DNA from: CAKZQX01 sp034435975
GTDB lineage: Bacteria; Chloroflexota; Chloroflexia; Chloroflexales; Chloroflexaceae
Direction of reading: 5' to 3'
DNA length: 64,000 bases
NCBI GenBank assembly: GCA_034435975.1
Contig: DAOTWD010000018.1
Location: 1 to 64,000, forward strand
Under the pieces are notes generated by a model. It did not search any database. It was not told the DNA's origin and saw only the letters and a list, made by a program, of their open reading frames with translations. A program made the position numbers and the translations under genes. Within the stretch, counting starts at the first letter, position 1, and every line of letters begins with the position of its first letter. This document shows positions 1-8,935 of the stretch, piece after piece.

Positions 1-1
1 T

Positions 2-787
2 ATGGCAACTGCAATGCAACGCTCGGCCTGGATACTACCACTTGCGCCCAGTCCGCAGACTCGCTTGCGCCTGTTTTGTCTGCCCTATGCCGGCGGTGGT
101 GCGGCAATTTTCCACAAATGGCGCGGGAGCTTGCCCGCAGACGTAGAACTCCTGCCAATCCAGTTGCCGGGACGTGAAAGTCGTTGGAAAGAACCGGCAT
201 ATACAGCCATCAAGCCGCTGGTGCAGTCGTTGGCCGAGGCACTTCGACCATACTGTGATCTGCCGTTTGCCTTCTTCGGCCACAGCATGGGCGCATTGAT
301 CAGTTTTGAACTGATCCGCGAGTTACGGCGTGCGTATGGTGTTACCCCGCTGCATCTGTTTGTATCTGCCCACCGAGCACCGCAGCTACCGGATCACGAA
401 CCAGCGTTTTATCATTTGCCCGAACCAGCGTTTGTGGAGAAAATCCGCCAGTTGAATGGTACCCCCGATGAAATTCTGCAGAACGCGGATCTGATGGCAT
501 TGATGCTGCCAACCTTGCGGGCAGACTTTACGCTTTGTGATACCTATACCTATGCCGCTGAACCGCCGCTGGCCTGTCCGATTACCGCCTTTGGGGGTGT
601 ACATGATACGCTGGCGTATCGCGAGCAACTGCTGGCCTGGCGTGAACAGACCTGTGCCGCTTTCAAGCTCCGTATGCTTCCCGGTGGTCATTTCTTTATC
701 CACAGTGCGCGGGTGCAATTGTTATGGTTTCTTGAGCAGGAATTACGACAGATTACAGATCGGCTGCATGGCGAAAATCGTATGTGA
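2..787 (+). CDS. Type II thioesterase (GrsT/RifR family), possibly 5'-partial
   Basis: An alpha/beta hydrolase of 261 residues, the usual size for type II thioesterases that clear stalled or mis-primed acyl groups from carrier proteins of NRPS/PKS lines. The nucleophile elbow GHSMG puts the serine at residue 95, the acid is probably the Asp in GGVHDTLAY, and the catalytic His is in the GGHFFIH motif near the C-terminus. The early LPYAGGGAAIF segment (oxyanion region) and QLPGRESR are also typical. The first ATG is at base 2, so the true start may lie left of the window and cannot be decided. Such genes normally sit beside a synthetase cluster, so a natural-product locus probably lies upstream. 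It converges on the next gene with a 35-base gap. Family call is firm; substrate is unknown. Confidence 0.85.
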   Translation: MATAMQRSAWILPLAPSPQTRLRLFCLPYAGGGAAIFHKWRGSLPADVELLPIQLPGRESRWKEPAYTAIKPLVQSLAEALRPYCDLPFAFFGHSMGALISFELIRELRRAYGVTPLHLFVSAHRAPQLPDHEPAFYHLPEPAFVEKIRQLNGTPDEILQNADLMALMLPTLRADFTLCDTYTYAAEPPLACPITAFGGVHDTLAYREQLLAWREQTCAAFKLRMLPGGHFFIHSARVQLLWFLEQELRQITDRLHGENRM

Positions 788-822
788 AATCTAGTAATTC
801 ATTGTCATTATGCCGTTCGTTG

Positions 823-2085
823 TCAGGCTGGTCTTTGGGTGTTGCCCAACGCGCTGGCAATGCCCGCCTGGAGCGTCCCGTGGGTGATAATGCCACGGAG
901 ATCAATCCCCAGATGCACCAGTGTCTGCGCAATCTGAGGCTGAATGCCGGTCAGCATCACCTGCGCTCCCAACAGTTTCACTGCCTGCGCCGCCTGGATG
1001 AGTGCCTGTGCCACCTGCGTATCCACCACTGTTACACCGGTAATGTCCAGAATGACCAGGTCGGCTTGCTGACGAGCCACGCCCTCGAGTAATCGCTCCA
1101 GCACCAGCCGGGCACGCTGGCTGTCGATGGTGCCAATCAACGGCATAATCATCACGCTGTCCGAGATGGGGATCAGCGGCGTGGAGAGTTCGCACAACCG
1201 CGCTTGCTGGGTCTGGATAATCTGTTGCTGGAGCGCGTCACGTTCCACTTCGGCCTGCTTCTGGGCGGCGATATCCGTGATGGTACCGGTCATACGCACT
1301 GGTTGGCCAGCCTCGTCACGCGCGATGATCTTGCCGCGTGATAGGATCCACTGCCAGCTACCATCTTTGCGGCGCAGGCGATGCTCAATGGCATAGCGGT
1401 CGCGCTGACCGGTCAGATAGGCGTGCAGGTGCTGGTTGACTATGGACAGATCGTCCGGGTGGATATTGGTGGCCCAAGAGTCGCGGGTGGGCGCAAGTTC
1501 GCCCGGTTCGTAACCGAGGATCGCCAGATAGCGATCCGAAAAGATGACCTCCGAGGTGATGATGTTCCAATCCCAGGTGCCGTCGCCACTGCCTTCGAGC
1601 GCAAACTGGAGCCGTTGCTGGCTCTCGCGCAATGATTCCTCCGTCTGCTTGCGTTGCGTAATGTCTTCAATAACTCCAATGAAAAAGTCTACTGCGCCGG
1701 TTGGAGTACGTGTGGCTGCGATACGTATATGCACATCAATAATCTGACCGTCTTTACGGATATATCGCTTCTGCAATTCATACTGTGATCGTTCACCGGC
1801 CATAATTGCTTCGACCAACGGTGTTTCAAGCACCAAATCATCCGGGTGAGTGAAGGCCGTGAAAGACATGTCGCGTAACTCGTGCTCGCTATAGCCAAGC
1901 ATCGTTTGCATCGCTCGATTACTTTCGATACATTGTCCCTGGAGGTTACCAATCACCAATCCGATAGGCGCAGCATCGACCAGAAGACGCATACGTTCGT
2001 TGTGTGCAACCTGTTGGCGTAAATGTGCCAGTTCGGTACGCAATGCCGCATTCTCGGTCTGCAATGCTGTTCTGTCTTTGTTCAT
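823..2085 (-). CDS. PAS-PAS-STAS signalling protein (RsbR-like)
   Basis: A soluble protein of 420 residues. A short coiled coil (about 1-30) is followed by a PAS/PAC domain (about 30-150, ending VIEDITQRKQ), a second PAS/PAC (about 155-275, ending GTITDIAAQKQ), a short coil, and a C-terminal STAS domain (about 300-415). The STAS part carries DITGVTVVDT (347-356) and IQPQIAQTL (to T388), closely matching the RsbR group of stressosome scaffold proteins, in which threonines in these motifs are phosphorylated by the RsbT kinase. No kinase domain is present. It probably senses a ligand or redox state through PAS and passes it to an anti-sigma or cyclase partner; no RsbS, RsbT or RsbU gene is in the window, so any partner is encoded elsewhere. 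Confidence 0.85.
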   Translation of the reverse strand: MNKDRTALQTENAALRTELAHLRQQVAHNERMRLLVDAAPIGLVIGNLQGQCIESNRAMQTMLGYSEHELRDMSFTAFTHPDDLVLETPLVEAIMAGERSQYELQKRYIRKDGQIIDVHIRIAATRTPTGAVDFFIGVIEDITQRKQTEESLRESQQRLQFALEGSGDGTWDWNIITSEVIFSDRYLAILGYEPGELAPTRDSWATNIHPDDLSIVNQHLHAYLTGQRDRYAIEHRLRRKDGSWQWILSRGKIIARDEAGQPVRMTGTITDIAAQKQAEVERDALQQQIIQTQQARLCELSTPLIPISDSVMIMPLIGTIDSQRARLVLERLLEGVARQQADLVILDITGVTVVDTQVAQALIQAAQAVKLLGAQVMLTGIQPQIAQTLVHLGIDLRGIITHGTLQAGIASALGNTQRPA

Positions 2086-2164
2086 CTGGTTTCCTTGATA
2101 CTGTATATCCTGGCCTATGATCTTTTAACATAAGTTGCGTCTATATGTAACATATGTGAAGTGC

Positions 2165-2237
2165 CGTGTCAATGAACGGAGGGTACATCGCATCCAGGCA
2201 TCCACAACCGCACACCACACCTCCGGTCATTGACACG
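2165..2237. repeat. 18-base inverted repeat (hairpin) between divergent genes
   Basis: Arms at 2165-2182 (CGTGTCAATGAACGGAGG) and 2220-2237 (CCTCCGGTCATTGACACG) match at 17 of 18 positions around a 37-base loop. A 15-base partial copy (GTGTCAATGACCGGA) recurs at 16273-16287. The structure lies upstream of both the PAS-STAS gene and the methyltransferase gene, and could be a small mobile hairpin element or a regulatory structure. Confidence 0.6.
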
Positions 2238-2303
2238 AGATACGCGGTGGGTCATCCACTGACTATTTTGCCTGTGGCTACATAGTCGTCACTTGCATAT
2301 ATC

Positions 2304-2324
2304 TACTACATTGAGTAGTATAAA
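2304..2324 (+). promoter_or_regulatory. Possible promoter -10 with overlapping inverted repeat
   Basis: TATAAA at 2319-2324 could be the -10 of the methyltransferase promoter. A small inverted repeat TACTAC-attga-GTAGTA (2304-2320) overlaps it and may be an operator. The best -35 candidate (TTGCAT, 2293-2298) is spaced 20 bases away, longer than ideal, so this is tentative. Confidence 0.3.
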
Positions 2325-2442
2325 AGCGTCCAGTAGCGTACATACCAGACTGAGAGGTATTCCGGAAAATGGTCGTTGAATAGGCTGATGTAACAGTGAG
2401 CCAGGAAGCAGAGACAACAAAGCAGTGAGGAGGAACGACATA

Positions 2443-3222
2443 ATGAGTGAAGAACACCGCCCTCTGTTGGGTAATGTTAGTGTTCAGGAATATGCGTCTA
2501 TTGCTGATCAGTATGAGTCTACCTTTCAGGTATTGCCCTATCGGACATACGTTGAGCAGGCTTCGGTACTCAATGTGATTGGTGATGTCACTGGACTACG
2601 TGTGCTTGATGTTGCGTGTGGGACGGGATACTATAGCCGGCTGTGGCGACAGCGTGGGGCGAGCCAGGTGGTCGGGGTCGATATCTCGCCAGAGATGGTG
2701 CAGGCAGCCCAGAAGATAGAAGCAGCCTCGCCGCTTGGCTTGACCTATCTGGTACGTGACGTAGGAACGATGGAAGTTCTGGGTACGTTTGATCTGGTGG
2801 TCGGCGTCTACCGGTTGCATTATGCCACTACTGGCGAACATCTCGATCAGATGTGTCAGTGTATCGCCGCCAATCTGGTATCTGGCGGACGGTTTGTGAC
2901 GGATACGGTGAATCCGGCTGCAGCACGACAACCGGGTTACTATGAGCCGTATGGGATGGCCCTCTATGCCCACGATGACATGGTTGATGGCACAGAATAT
3001 TCGTTTGCTTTCACAACGACACAGGGCATGATATCGCCATTAACGATCCATTACTGGACGATCGCTCGACTGGAACAGGCGCTGACGAAGGCTGGCTTTA
3101 CCGACATTTGCTGGCAACCAGCCGTCGTGTCAGCCGAGGGTATACGCGAGTTGGGGCAGGAATACTGGGCACGGCACGAAGCCGCACCGTTCTGTATCAT
3201 CCTCTCGGCGACCAGGCTATAG
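2443..3222 (+). CDS. Class I SAM-dependent methyltransferase
   Basis: About 259 residues from the ATG at 2443, chosen because GAGGAGG lies about 9 bases upstream; a GTG at 2425 is in frame but overlaps that site. Motif I is VLDVACGTGYY, followed by the acidic loop VVGVDISPEMV and a motif II region DLVVGVYRLHYAT, defining a class I (Rossmann) methyltransferase of the UbiE/ToxA-like type. The C-terminal half (IHYWTIARLEQALTKAGF) resembles small-molecule methyltransferases. The acceptor is not predictable. It is transcribed away from the PAS-STAS gene and stands alone. A link to the natural-product thioesterase at the left edge is possible but unsupported. Confidence 0.8.
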   Translation: MSEEHRPLLGNVSVQEYASIADQYESTFQVLPYRTYVEQASVLNVIGDVTGLRVLDVACGTGYYSRLWRQRGASQVVGVDISPEMVQAAQKIEAASPLGLTYLVRDVGTMEVLGTFDLVVGVYRLHYATTGEHLDQMCQCIAANLVSGGRFVTDTVNPAAARQPGYYEPYGMALYAHDDMVDGTEYSFAFTTTQGMISPLTIHYWTIARLEQALTKAGFTDICWQPAVVSAEGIRELGQEYWARHEAAPFCIILSATRL

Positions 3223-4292
3223 AACTTCCCGGTGTTGTTGGATTACGACAGCTGTACATGAGGGCATCATCGTCTGCCAGGTATAGCAATCCTGAGTGTG
3301 AAGCCCTGGAGTCCGGGAGCAACCCTGGATGCAGCGAGACCCTGGTACAAGCCTGGCCTCCAGGGTTACAATTGCAGTTAAGATTCCTCTAGCAGACAGA
3401 GCAACGTACATCCAGGGACGCGTCGTTCCCAGGCATACCCTCTCTGTCCTGAATGCCCGCCTATCTTCCCAGGCACACATAGGTCGGACGCTCGTCGGGA
3501 TACAACGGAGCAAGAGCCCGGGCCTGCAGCCGGGACTCCCATTTCGACGATGCATACATATAGAGGATTGCCATCTCTACCACTTTGACCTGAACCTTCC
3601 GCATCCTCTGGTTCATCTTCTCCTTTTTTTATGCAAGGACGGACGCGGCGGTCTGATCAACGCGCCTTTTCGCCTGCGGCAGAGCGGTAGGGGATCTTCT
3701 TTTTTCCACGCGGCCGTAGGCGAACAAGACGTGGTGTATGCGCGACCGTGTCACCGGTGTTCAGCACAAGAACATGCGGAAGGTTCAAATCGAAACGGTA
3801 TATATGACAGGGGTAACTGGTTGGATTATAGCCGGCCATGTGCCAGGCGCACAATCTCTACTCCGACAGTCTCTCACCCGATTCTCACCATTCCTGTTCT
3901 TTTTTATCTCGTTTCGCGGACTTGATCGCGTATAATATTGAGTTTGAACAAAGCAGCAGTGTGCTGTATTGCATTTCTAAACGACAGGACGGACGCAGTT
4001 CCTCATCCACCGATCGTTCTCGCCTGCAGTAGAGCGGGAAAGTGTTGGAATGTTCCAACGCTAGAAAAGTATTGCGCTACCGCAGGCAAAAAAACTGTTA
4101 TGGACGAAGAGCCGTAAACGTCCTGTTCAATGAGTTGTAAACACCTGAGATCCAGGCGTGAGCCGGGGCGGAGCAATACCAGGCGTGAGCCGGGACTCGG
4201 GTGTATACCTGGGATAGACTTGCTCTATCGAGTTACGCTACACGAGAAGCAGGAATCGAACAGTCCTACACATCAGGGAGGTTGAAGCGTCT
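3223..4292. other. 1.07-kb non-coding gap with degenerate repeats
   Basis: No convincing gene is present: the open frames here overlap on both strands and match no recognisable family. The gap contains a direct repeat CCAGGCGTGAGCCGGG at 4152-4167 and 4179-4194, a palindrome GTTGGAA-TG-TTCCAAC at 4044-4059, and two related segments (near 3638 and 3986) that start AGGACGGACGC and contain CGCCTGC followed by AGAGCGG. It probably includes the promoter of the ABC exporter operon. Confidence 0.5.
3931..3936 (+). promoter_or_regulatory. Candidate -10 box upstream of ABC exporter operon
   Basis: A perfect TATAAT at 3931-3936 faces the ABC operon about 350 bases upstream of its first start codon. 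No good -35 is visible at 17 bases, so the long leader this implies is uncertain. Confidence 0.3.
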
Positions 4293-5273
4293 ATGATTGA
4301 AGCACAGGGTCTGGTGAAGCGCTACACGACGCGCACGGCCATCGAAGACATTAGCTTTAGCGTCGAACGGGGGGAAATCCTGGGGTTTCTTGGCCCGAAT
4401 GGTGCTGGTAAAACCACCACGATGCGTATTCTGACGGGCTATATGCCACCCAGCGCCGGGAGTGCCAGTATTGCTGGCCACGATGTGGTCTATGACTCTC
4501 TGGCGGCACGGCAAAATCTGGGGTATCTACCGGAGAACGTTCCATTGTATCCAGAAATGTCGGTTGCCGGCTACCTGGATTATATGGCTCGCTTGCGTCG
4601 CGTTTCGCAACGTCGCGAAGCTGTGGCACGGGCGATGGAACAGGTGCATATTACTGACCGCGCCAATGATCGGATTGGCAAGTTATCGAAGGGGTATCGG
4701 CAGCGCGTCGGGTTGGCACAGGCGCTGCTGCACAGTCCGCCAGTATTAATCCTTGATGAGCCGACAGTAGGCCTTGATCCGCGTCAGATTATCGAAGTAC
4801 GCGAGTTGATACGCAATCTGGGCGGTGAGCGGACGATTATTTTGAGTACGCATATCCTACCCGAAGTCAGCCAGCTCTGTCAGCGCATCGTGATCTTGAA
4901 CAAGGGCCGTATTGCCGCAGTCGATACGCCACAGGCACTAACGGCACGGTTGCAAGGGTCGCAACGCATTTACCTGGAGGTGGCACACCCCACCCCTGAG
5001 ACGACGGTGGCGCTGGCTGAAATCCCCGGTGTGGAACAGGTGCAGGAACAGGCACCTGGAGTCTTCGACATCCAGCACCAGCGTGACCGTGATCTGCGCC
5101 AGTCGATTGCGGCGCTGGTGGTAGAACGGGGCTGGGGGCTGCTGGAGTTGCGTGCCGTGCGCATGAGTATGGAAGAAATTTTTATGCAGTTGACGACCCA
5201 GGAAGACAGCGCCACCGCCGAACCATATGCCGAAGCGCCCGCCCCAGAAGAGGAGTTGGCGACAACCTCATGA
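4293..5273 (+). CDS. ABC-2 type exporter ATPase (GldA/NatA-like)
   Basis: A 326-residue ATP-binding subunit. Walker A is GPNGAGKTT near residue 35, the Q-loop region is GYLPENVPLYP, the signature is LSKGYRQRV, Walker B is VLILDEP with the following TVGLDP D-loop, and the switch histidine is in STHIL. A C-terminal extension of about 100 residues after the nucleotide-binding domain is typical of ABC-2 exporters and ends in an Ala/Glu-rich tail. The ATG at 4293 follows CAGGGAGG by about 10 bases. It heads a four-gene cluster with a permease, a GldG-like protein and a DUF4340 protein. This set resembles the GldAFG exporter associated with gliding in Bacteroidetes, but is widespread in non-gliding bacteria, so the substrate is unknown. 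Confidence 0.92.
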   Translation: MIEAQGLVKRYTTRTAIEDISFSVERGEILGFLGPNGAGKTTTMRILTGYMPPSAGSASIAGHDVVYDSLAARQNLGYLPENVPLYPEMSVAGYLDYMARLRRVSQRREAVARAMEQVHITDRANDRIGKLSKGYRQRVGLAQALLHSPPVLILDEPTVGLDPRQIIEVRELIRNLGGERTIILSTHILPEVSQLCQRIVILNKGRIAAVDTPQALTARLQGSQRIYLEVAHPTPETTVALAEIPGVEQVQEQAPGVFDIQHQRDRDLRQSIAALVVERGWGLLELRAVRMSMEEIFMQLTTQEDSATAEPYAEAPAPEEELATTS

Positions 5274-5345
5274 CAGCAACAATGTGACTTTCGCAATGTG
5301 TACATAGAGGCTGGAGAAAAACCCAACGATAAAAAGGAGGTTTTC

Positions 5346-6056
5346 GTGTATACTGCATTGACCATTGCGCGCCGCGAACTGGCAGCGTATTTTGTCTCGC
5401 CAATAGCGTATGTGGTGACGGCGGCTTTTCTGGTTATTAGCGGCTATCTGTTTTCGATCATCTTAATTACCTCACGGCAGGCATCGCTGGAGGGATTGTT
5501 CTTCAATATTACGGTGGTACTTCTATTTATCGCTCCCTTTATGACCATGCGCCTGCTGGCCGAAGAACAGCGTAGTGGGACGATCGAGGTGCTGCTGACG
5601 GCACCCGTGCGTGACTGGGAAGTCGTTATGGGTAAATTCCTGGCGGCCCTGGGTCTGTTTGCCGTGATGCTGATGCTAACGCTGACCTATTCGATCATGC
5701 TCTGGAGGCTAGGCGGGAATCCTGATTGGGGACGGGTCGTCAGTGGCTATCTGGGGTTATGCCTGCTTGCCAGTGCAACGCTGGCGATTGGTACGTTGGC
5801 CTCGGCACTCACCGACAATCAGATCACGGCGGCGGTGATCGCGTTTGCTATCCTCTTGCTCCTGTGGCTCATCGGTGCGGCTGGGAACGTGGCAACCGGG
5901 GCAGCCGGGGTGTTGCAGGCGCTCTCGATCTCGGATCGCTATGATGATTTTGCGCGTGGTGCCGTCAATCTGGCTGATGTCGTCTATTATCTCAGTCTGA
6001 CCGTGGGAGCATTGTTTCTTGCCACACGGGTCATTGAAACACGGAGGTATCGCTGA
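5346..6056 (+). CDS. ABC-2 type exporter permease (GldF-like)
   Basis: About 236 residues with roughly six predicted membrane helices, for example AYVVTAAFLVISGYL, ITVVLLFIAPFMTM and TAAVIAFAILLLLWLIGA. The start is GTG at 5346 because AAAGGAGG ends five bases upstream; the longer frame from 5298 is not preferred. The conserved motif MRLLAEEQRSGTIEVLLTAP after the second helix is characteristic of ABC-2 permeases of the GldF/NosY type. The stop codon overlaps the next start in TGATG (6054-6058), indicating translational coupling. It should form the membrane channel with the ATPase encoded just upstream. Confidence 0.9.
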   Translation: MYTALTIARRELAAYFVSPIAYVVTAAFLVISGYLFSIILITSRQASLEGLFFNITVVLLFIAPFMTMRLLAEEQRSGTIEVLLTAPVRDWEVVMGKFLAALGLFAVMLMLTLTYSIMLWRLGGNPDWGRVVSGYLGLCLLASATLAIGTLASALTDNQITAAVIAFAILLLLWLIGAAGNVATGAAGVLQALSISDRYDDFARGAVNLADVVYYLSLTVGALFLATRVIETRRYR

Positions 6057-7474
6057 TGCAATTCGCACGGAATACGGTGGGTGAGTTTCGGCGTATCGTG
6101 AGTACTCGCCAGGTACGGTTTGGTACGAATGCCACAGTTATGACGATCGCCTTTCTGGCGATTCTCGTCTTGATCAATATCCTGGCAACGCGCAATCATG
6201 TTCGTTGGGATCTCACCGCCGAAGGGGCGTTTTCGTTGACACCTGAGAGTATACAGATTCTTCAAGATCTTGATCAACCGATCATGATCACGGGCTTCTT
6301 TGCGCAGCGTGATCGGGCAGCGCAGGACGAACTCGATAGCCGACTGCGTGAGTATGTTGCTCACTCGGATCAGATCAGCTATCGTTTCATCGATCCTGAT
6401 GTCAACCCGATCATCGCCCGCGACTATAATATCACCAGCTATGGCACAGTCGTGGTCGAGAGTGGCGAGCGGCGGAAACAGCTGACTCGTACCGATGAGC
6501 AGGCAATTACCGGGGCGTTGTTGACGGTGACACAGGAAACGCCGACGACGATCTATTTCTTGACCGGCCATGAGGAGCGTTCTCTAGAAGATTTTGAACG
6601 TGGCGGGTATAGTGAGGCTCGCCGTTTGCTTGAAGAGGATAACTTTCAGGTTGAACCGCTCAGCCTGGTGATCACGGATACTATTCCGCTGGAAAACAGC
6701 GTGCTGGTGGTGGCTGATCCACAGACCGCCTTTCAGCCACGTACCGAACAGGTGATTGCTGATTATCTGGCCCAGGGCGGACGGATGCTGCTGTTGAGCG
6801 ACCCGCTCCATCCACCGCCCTTGCCGGATCTACTGGCGCAAGCTGGTCTGGCCTGGAATGAGGATCTGCTGATCGATCAGCAGTCAGAACTGGGCAACCC
6901 GCTGGCACCGGTGGTCATTGAATATCCGTTTCATGCGATTACGCGTGATGTCAATGGCCCGACGGTCTTTTTCAAGACGCGCACACTGACCCGAACGAAC
7001 GAAACGTCAGAGGGAGTGTCAATACAGTCTCTGTTGCAGAGTACCGAGAACAGCCAGTCCGTGACTGATTTTGGGGATGGTGAAGTGCGACCGCAACCAG
7101 GTGATCCGCGAGGGCCATTGACGTTTGGCTACGCCGTTGAGGGAACCCTGAATGCCAACCAGTCAGATGATGCAGACGATTCAGCCGTACCCGGTGGTGG
7201 TCAGGCGCGGTTGGTGGTGATTGGCAATGCCGAGTTTGCGAGCAATGACTACCTACGCCTGCCAGGAATTGCCAATCGTACCCTCTTCCGTAGTGTGATG
7301 GCATGGTTGTCTGCACAGGAAGATCAATTTACCTTGCCACCACGTTCCGATCCGGTGGATCGCAGCCTGTTTTTGACCGATGGACAGAGCCGCTTTGTGT
7401 TCTATGCCAGCACATTCGGCCTGCCACTGCTGGTAATTATTGCCGGTATCTGGGTACGCTGGCAGCGGCGCTAA
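6056..7474 (+). CDS. GldG-like ABC exporter auxiliary protein
   Basis: A 472-residue protein with an N-terminal membrane helix (ATVMTIAFLAILVLINILA), a large extracytoplasmic domain, and a C-terminal helix (ASTFGLPLLVIIAGIWV) followed by RWQRR. The core matches the ABC_transp_aux/GldG family: WDLTAEGAFSLTPES after the first helix, then a Rossmann-like region including YFLTGHEER and GGRMLLLSDPLH. The ATG overlaps the permease stop by one base and is preceded by GGAGG. The family acts with the GldA/F-type ATPase and permease, and is thought to connect the exporter to its extracellular substrate. Cofactor or catalytic residues are not apparent. Confidence 0.85.
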   Translation: MQFARNTVGEFRRIVSTRQVRFGTNATVMTIAFLAILVLINILATRNHVRWDLTAEGAFSLTPESIQILQDLDQPIMITGFFAQRDRAAQDELDSRLREYVAHSDQISYRFIDPDVNPIIARDYNITSYGTVVVESGERRKQLTRTDEQAITGALLTVTQETPTTIYFLTGHEERSLEDFERGGYSEARRLLEEDNFQVEPLSLVITDTIPLENSVLVVADPQTAFQPRTEQVIADYLAQGGRMLLLSDPLHPPPLPDLLAQAGLAWNEDLLIDQQSELGNPLAPVVIEYPFHAITRDVNGPTVFFKTRTLTRTNETSEGVSIQSLLQSTENSQSVTDFGDGEVRPQPGDPRGPLTFGYAVEGTLNANQSDDADDSAVPGGGQARLVVIGNAEFASNDYLRLPGIANRTLFRSVMAWLSAQEDQFTLPPRSDPVDRSLFLTDGQSRFVFYASTFGLPLLVIIAGIWVRWQRR

Positions 7475-7851
7475 CGTGTATGGTACCAGATTCAAGGAGC
7501 AGAGACTACCGGAAAAGCGTCTGTGCCAGGGTATGCCGTGTCTCCTGATGGATGCGGCGCTTCCGCGTTGTCGCGCGCTTCACTATGGCCAGAGTAACCG
7601 GTCAGGCAGAGTGGTCTGGCGGGCATTCTCCCTTTGTGGAAGTTCTCTTTTTTGGCCCGTTGAGACGGCACAGTCGCCAGCAACGGGCCAGTATGTGGAG
7701 ATGCGGGAACCACAGGCCCTCGCACCACCTTCCCTGAACGGAGTACGGGCCAGGGGCTGATCAACGCGCTGCATCGTGACCCGTCCTGGCCTATGTATAG
7801 AAACGATTGGACTGGTGGCGCAGAGCGCCTACTATGAGAAGGAGCAATCAG
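7475..7851. other. Non-coding gap inside the ABC exporter cluster
   Basis: About 380 bases between the GldG-like and DUF4340 genes. The long minus-strand frame crossing it looks like an artefact. Near 7753-7769 it contains GGGGCTGATCAACGCGC, which resembles segments at about 3650 and, in reverse complement, about 33200. I see no terminator. Confidence 0.4.
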
Positions 7852-8505
7852 ATGAGCATACGGACAACAATTGTGTTGCTGGTGGTGCTGGTAGCACTGG
7901 GTGCGTATGTGTTCTGGTCTGGCATGGACAGCAATCAGCCTGATCGAGACGGTGTGACTGATACCCGCGATACCGTTTCTGTGCTGGATCTCGATCCGGC
8001 CACGATTCGCGCCATTACCGTGACCGAAACCGATGGCAAGACAGTGCAGCTTGAGCAGAAGGAGGGTGAGTGGATCATTGCGACACCGGCGCTTGGCCCG
8101 GCCGATAGTCAGCGCGTGGAAGGGGTGGTGGATACCCTGGCGGATCTGAAGGCGACACGCATTATTACCCCGACTGATGCTGATCTCAGCCCGTATGGTC
8201 TGGATGCACCGCAGCATACGATAACGCTGACCGGCGAGGAGGGCGTGCTGGCTCGCCTGCAACTGGGCGATGTTAATCCGGGTGGCAATGCGGTCTATGT
8301 GCAACGCGATGATGACTCGACGATCTACCTGGTGAACGATTTTACCTTTGACAGTGCCCGTCGCTGGCTGACGACGCCGCCTCTTCCGCCTACACCGACC
8401 GTGGAACCATCACCGATACCAACATCGGAAGTAACACCGACACCGACGGTCAGGTCGGTGCGCACGCCCACCCCGACGCCCATCGCGACGCCTGATGAGG
8501 AGTGA
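7852..8505 (+). CDS. DUF4340 membrane-anchored protein
   Basis: About 217 residues from ATG 7852 (AGAAGGAGC ends about 7 bases upstream; the longer frame from a TTG at 7807 is unlikely). An N-terminal anchor (TTIVLLVVLVALGAYVFWSG) is followed by an extracytoplasmic DUF4340 domain with the typical ITVTETDGKTVQLEQKEGEW strand pair and DLSPYGLDAPQHTITL. It ends in a Thr/Pro-rich tail (about 180-217) that may cross the envelope. DUF4340 genes regularly follow GldG-type genes, so it probably belongs to the same exporter despite the 377-base gap. Biochemical role is unknown. Confidence 0.8.
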   Translation: MSIRTTIVLLVVLVALGAYVFWSGMDSNQPDRDGVTDTRDTVSVLDLDPATIRAITVTETDGKTVQLEQKEGEWIIATPALGPADSQRVEGVVDTLADLKATRIITPTDADLSPYGLDAPQHTITLTGEEGVLARLQLGDVNPGGNAVYVQRDDDSTIYLVNDFTFDSARRWLTTPPLPPTPTVEPSPIPTSEVTPTPTVRSVRTPTPTPIATPDEE

Positions 8506-8935
8506 ACGAGAGCTATCCATGCCCTACCGCACATCCATCGGCTCTCGCAAGGGTGGGAGCATCGACGCGGCGTGTTCCGTTGGCGTCTGGTAGAATCGGG
8601 TGGCAATAGGGGTTGTTTACCTTTTTTCGTGTAACATACTGACTCGTAAAGCGTTGTTCTGCGGAGTGTATGGTTTCCCGTGGTTGCTCCGCCGCAGGAT
8701 GGGTGGAGCCGCCGCTCGCCCATCCTGGCCTATCGGAACGCCGCAGAGCAGGCATAGGGGGCAGCCCCAACTGCATTGCATGATGTTTGGAACACACCGG
8801 ACAGCCAGGAACGCACAGCCTGCCGTTCAACGAGAAGAAACCAGCAGTATCTTGAAAGGCTGGCACATGGTCAGGCCTCTACCAGACAAGCGACTCATAT
8901 CGGGCAGAAAAGGAATGGCGGTATTAGCGACATCT
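8506..8935. other. Convergent intergenic region with a strong stem-loop
   Basis: Lies between the convergent DUF4340 and DinG genes. A perfect 9-base stem CAGGATGGG/CCCATCCTG occupies 8695-8703 and 8719-8727, with an inner GAG/CTC pairing, but has no T-run on either side. An extended -10-like TGGTAGAAT sits near 8588 on the plus strand. No gene is seen. Confidence 0.45.

Noticed and set aside
2339..2442. Possible TPP or SAM riboswitch before the methyltransferase (CTGAGAGG segment)
   Set aside because: The CTGAGA segment is isolated; the other conserved parts of either riboswitch are missing.
3329..3925. A 198-codon frame after the methyltransferase gene
   Set aside because: No ribosome site, competing frames on both strands, and sequence composed partly of degenerate repeats.
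4201..4270. Possible tRNA near the ABC operon (GAATCGAAC-like segment)
   Set aside because: No cloverleaf with acceptor and T arms could be drawn. I found no tRNA or rRNA gene anywhere in the window.
7492..8304. A 270-codon minus-strand frame over the DUF4340 gene
   Set aside because: It overlaps a conserved membrane protein gene and an intergenic gap, and shows no domain or ribosome site.
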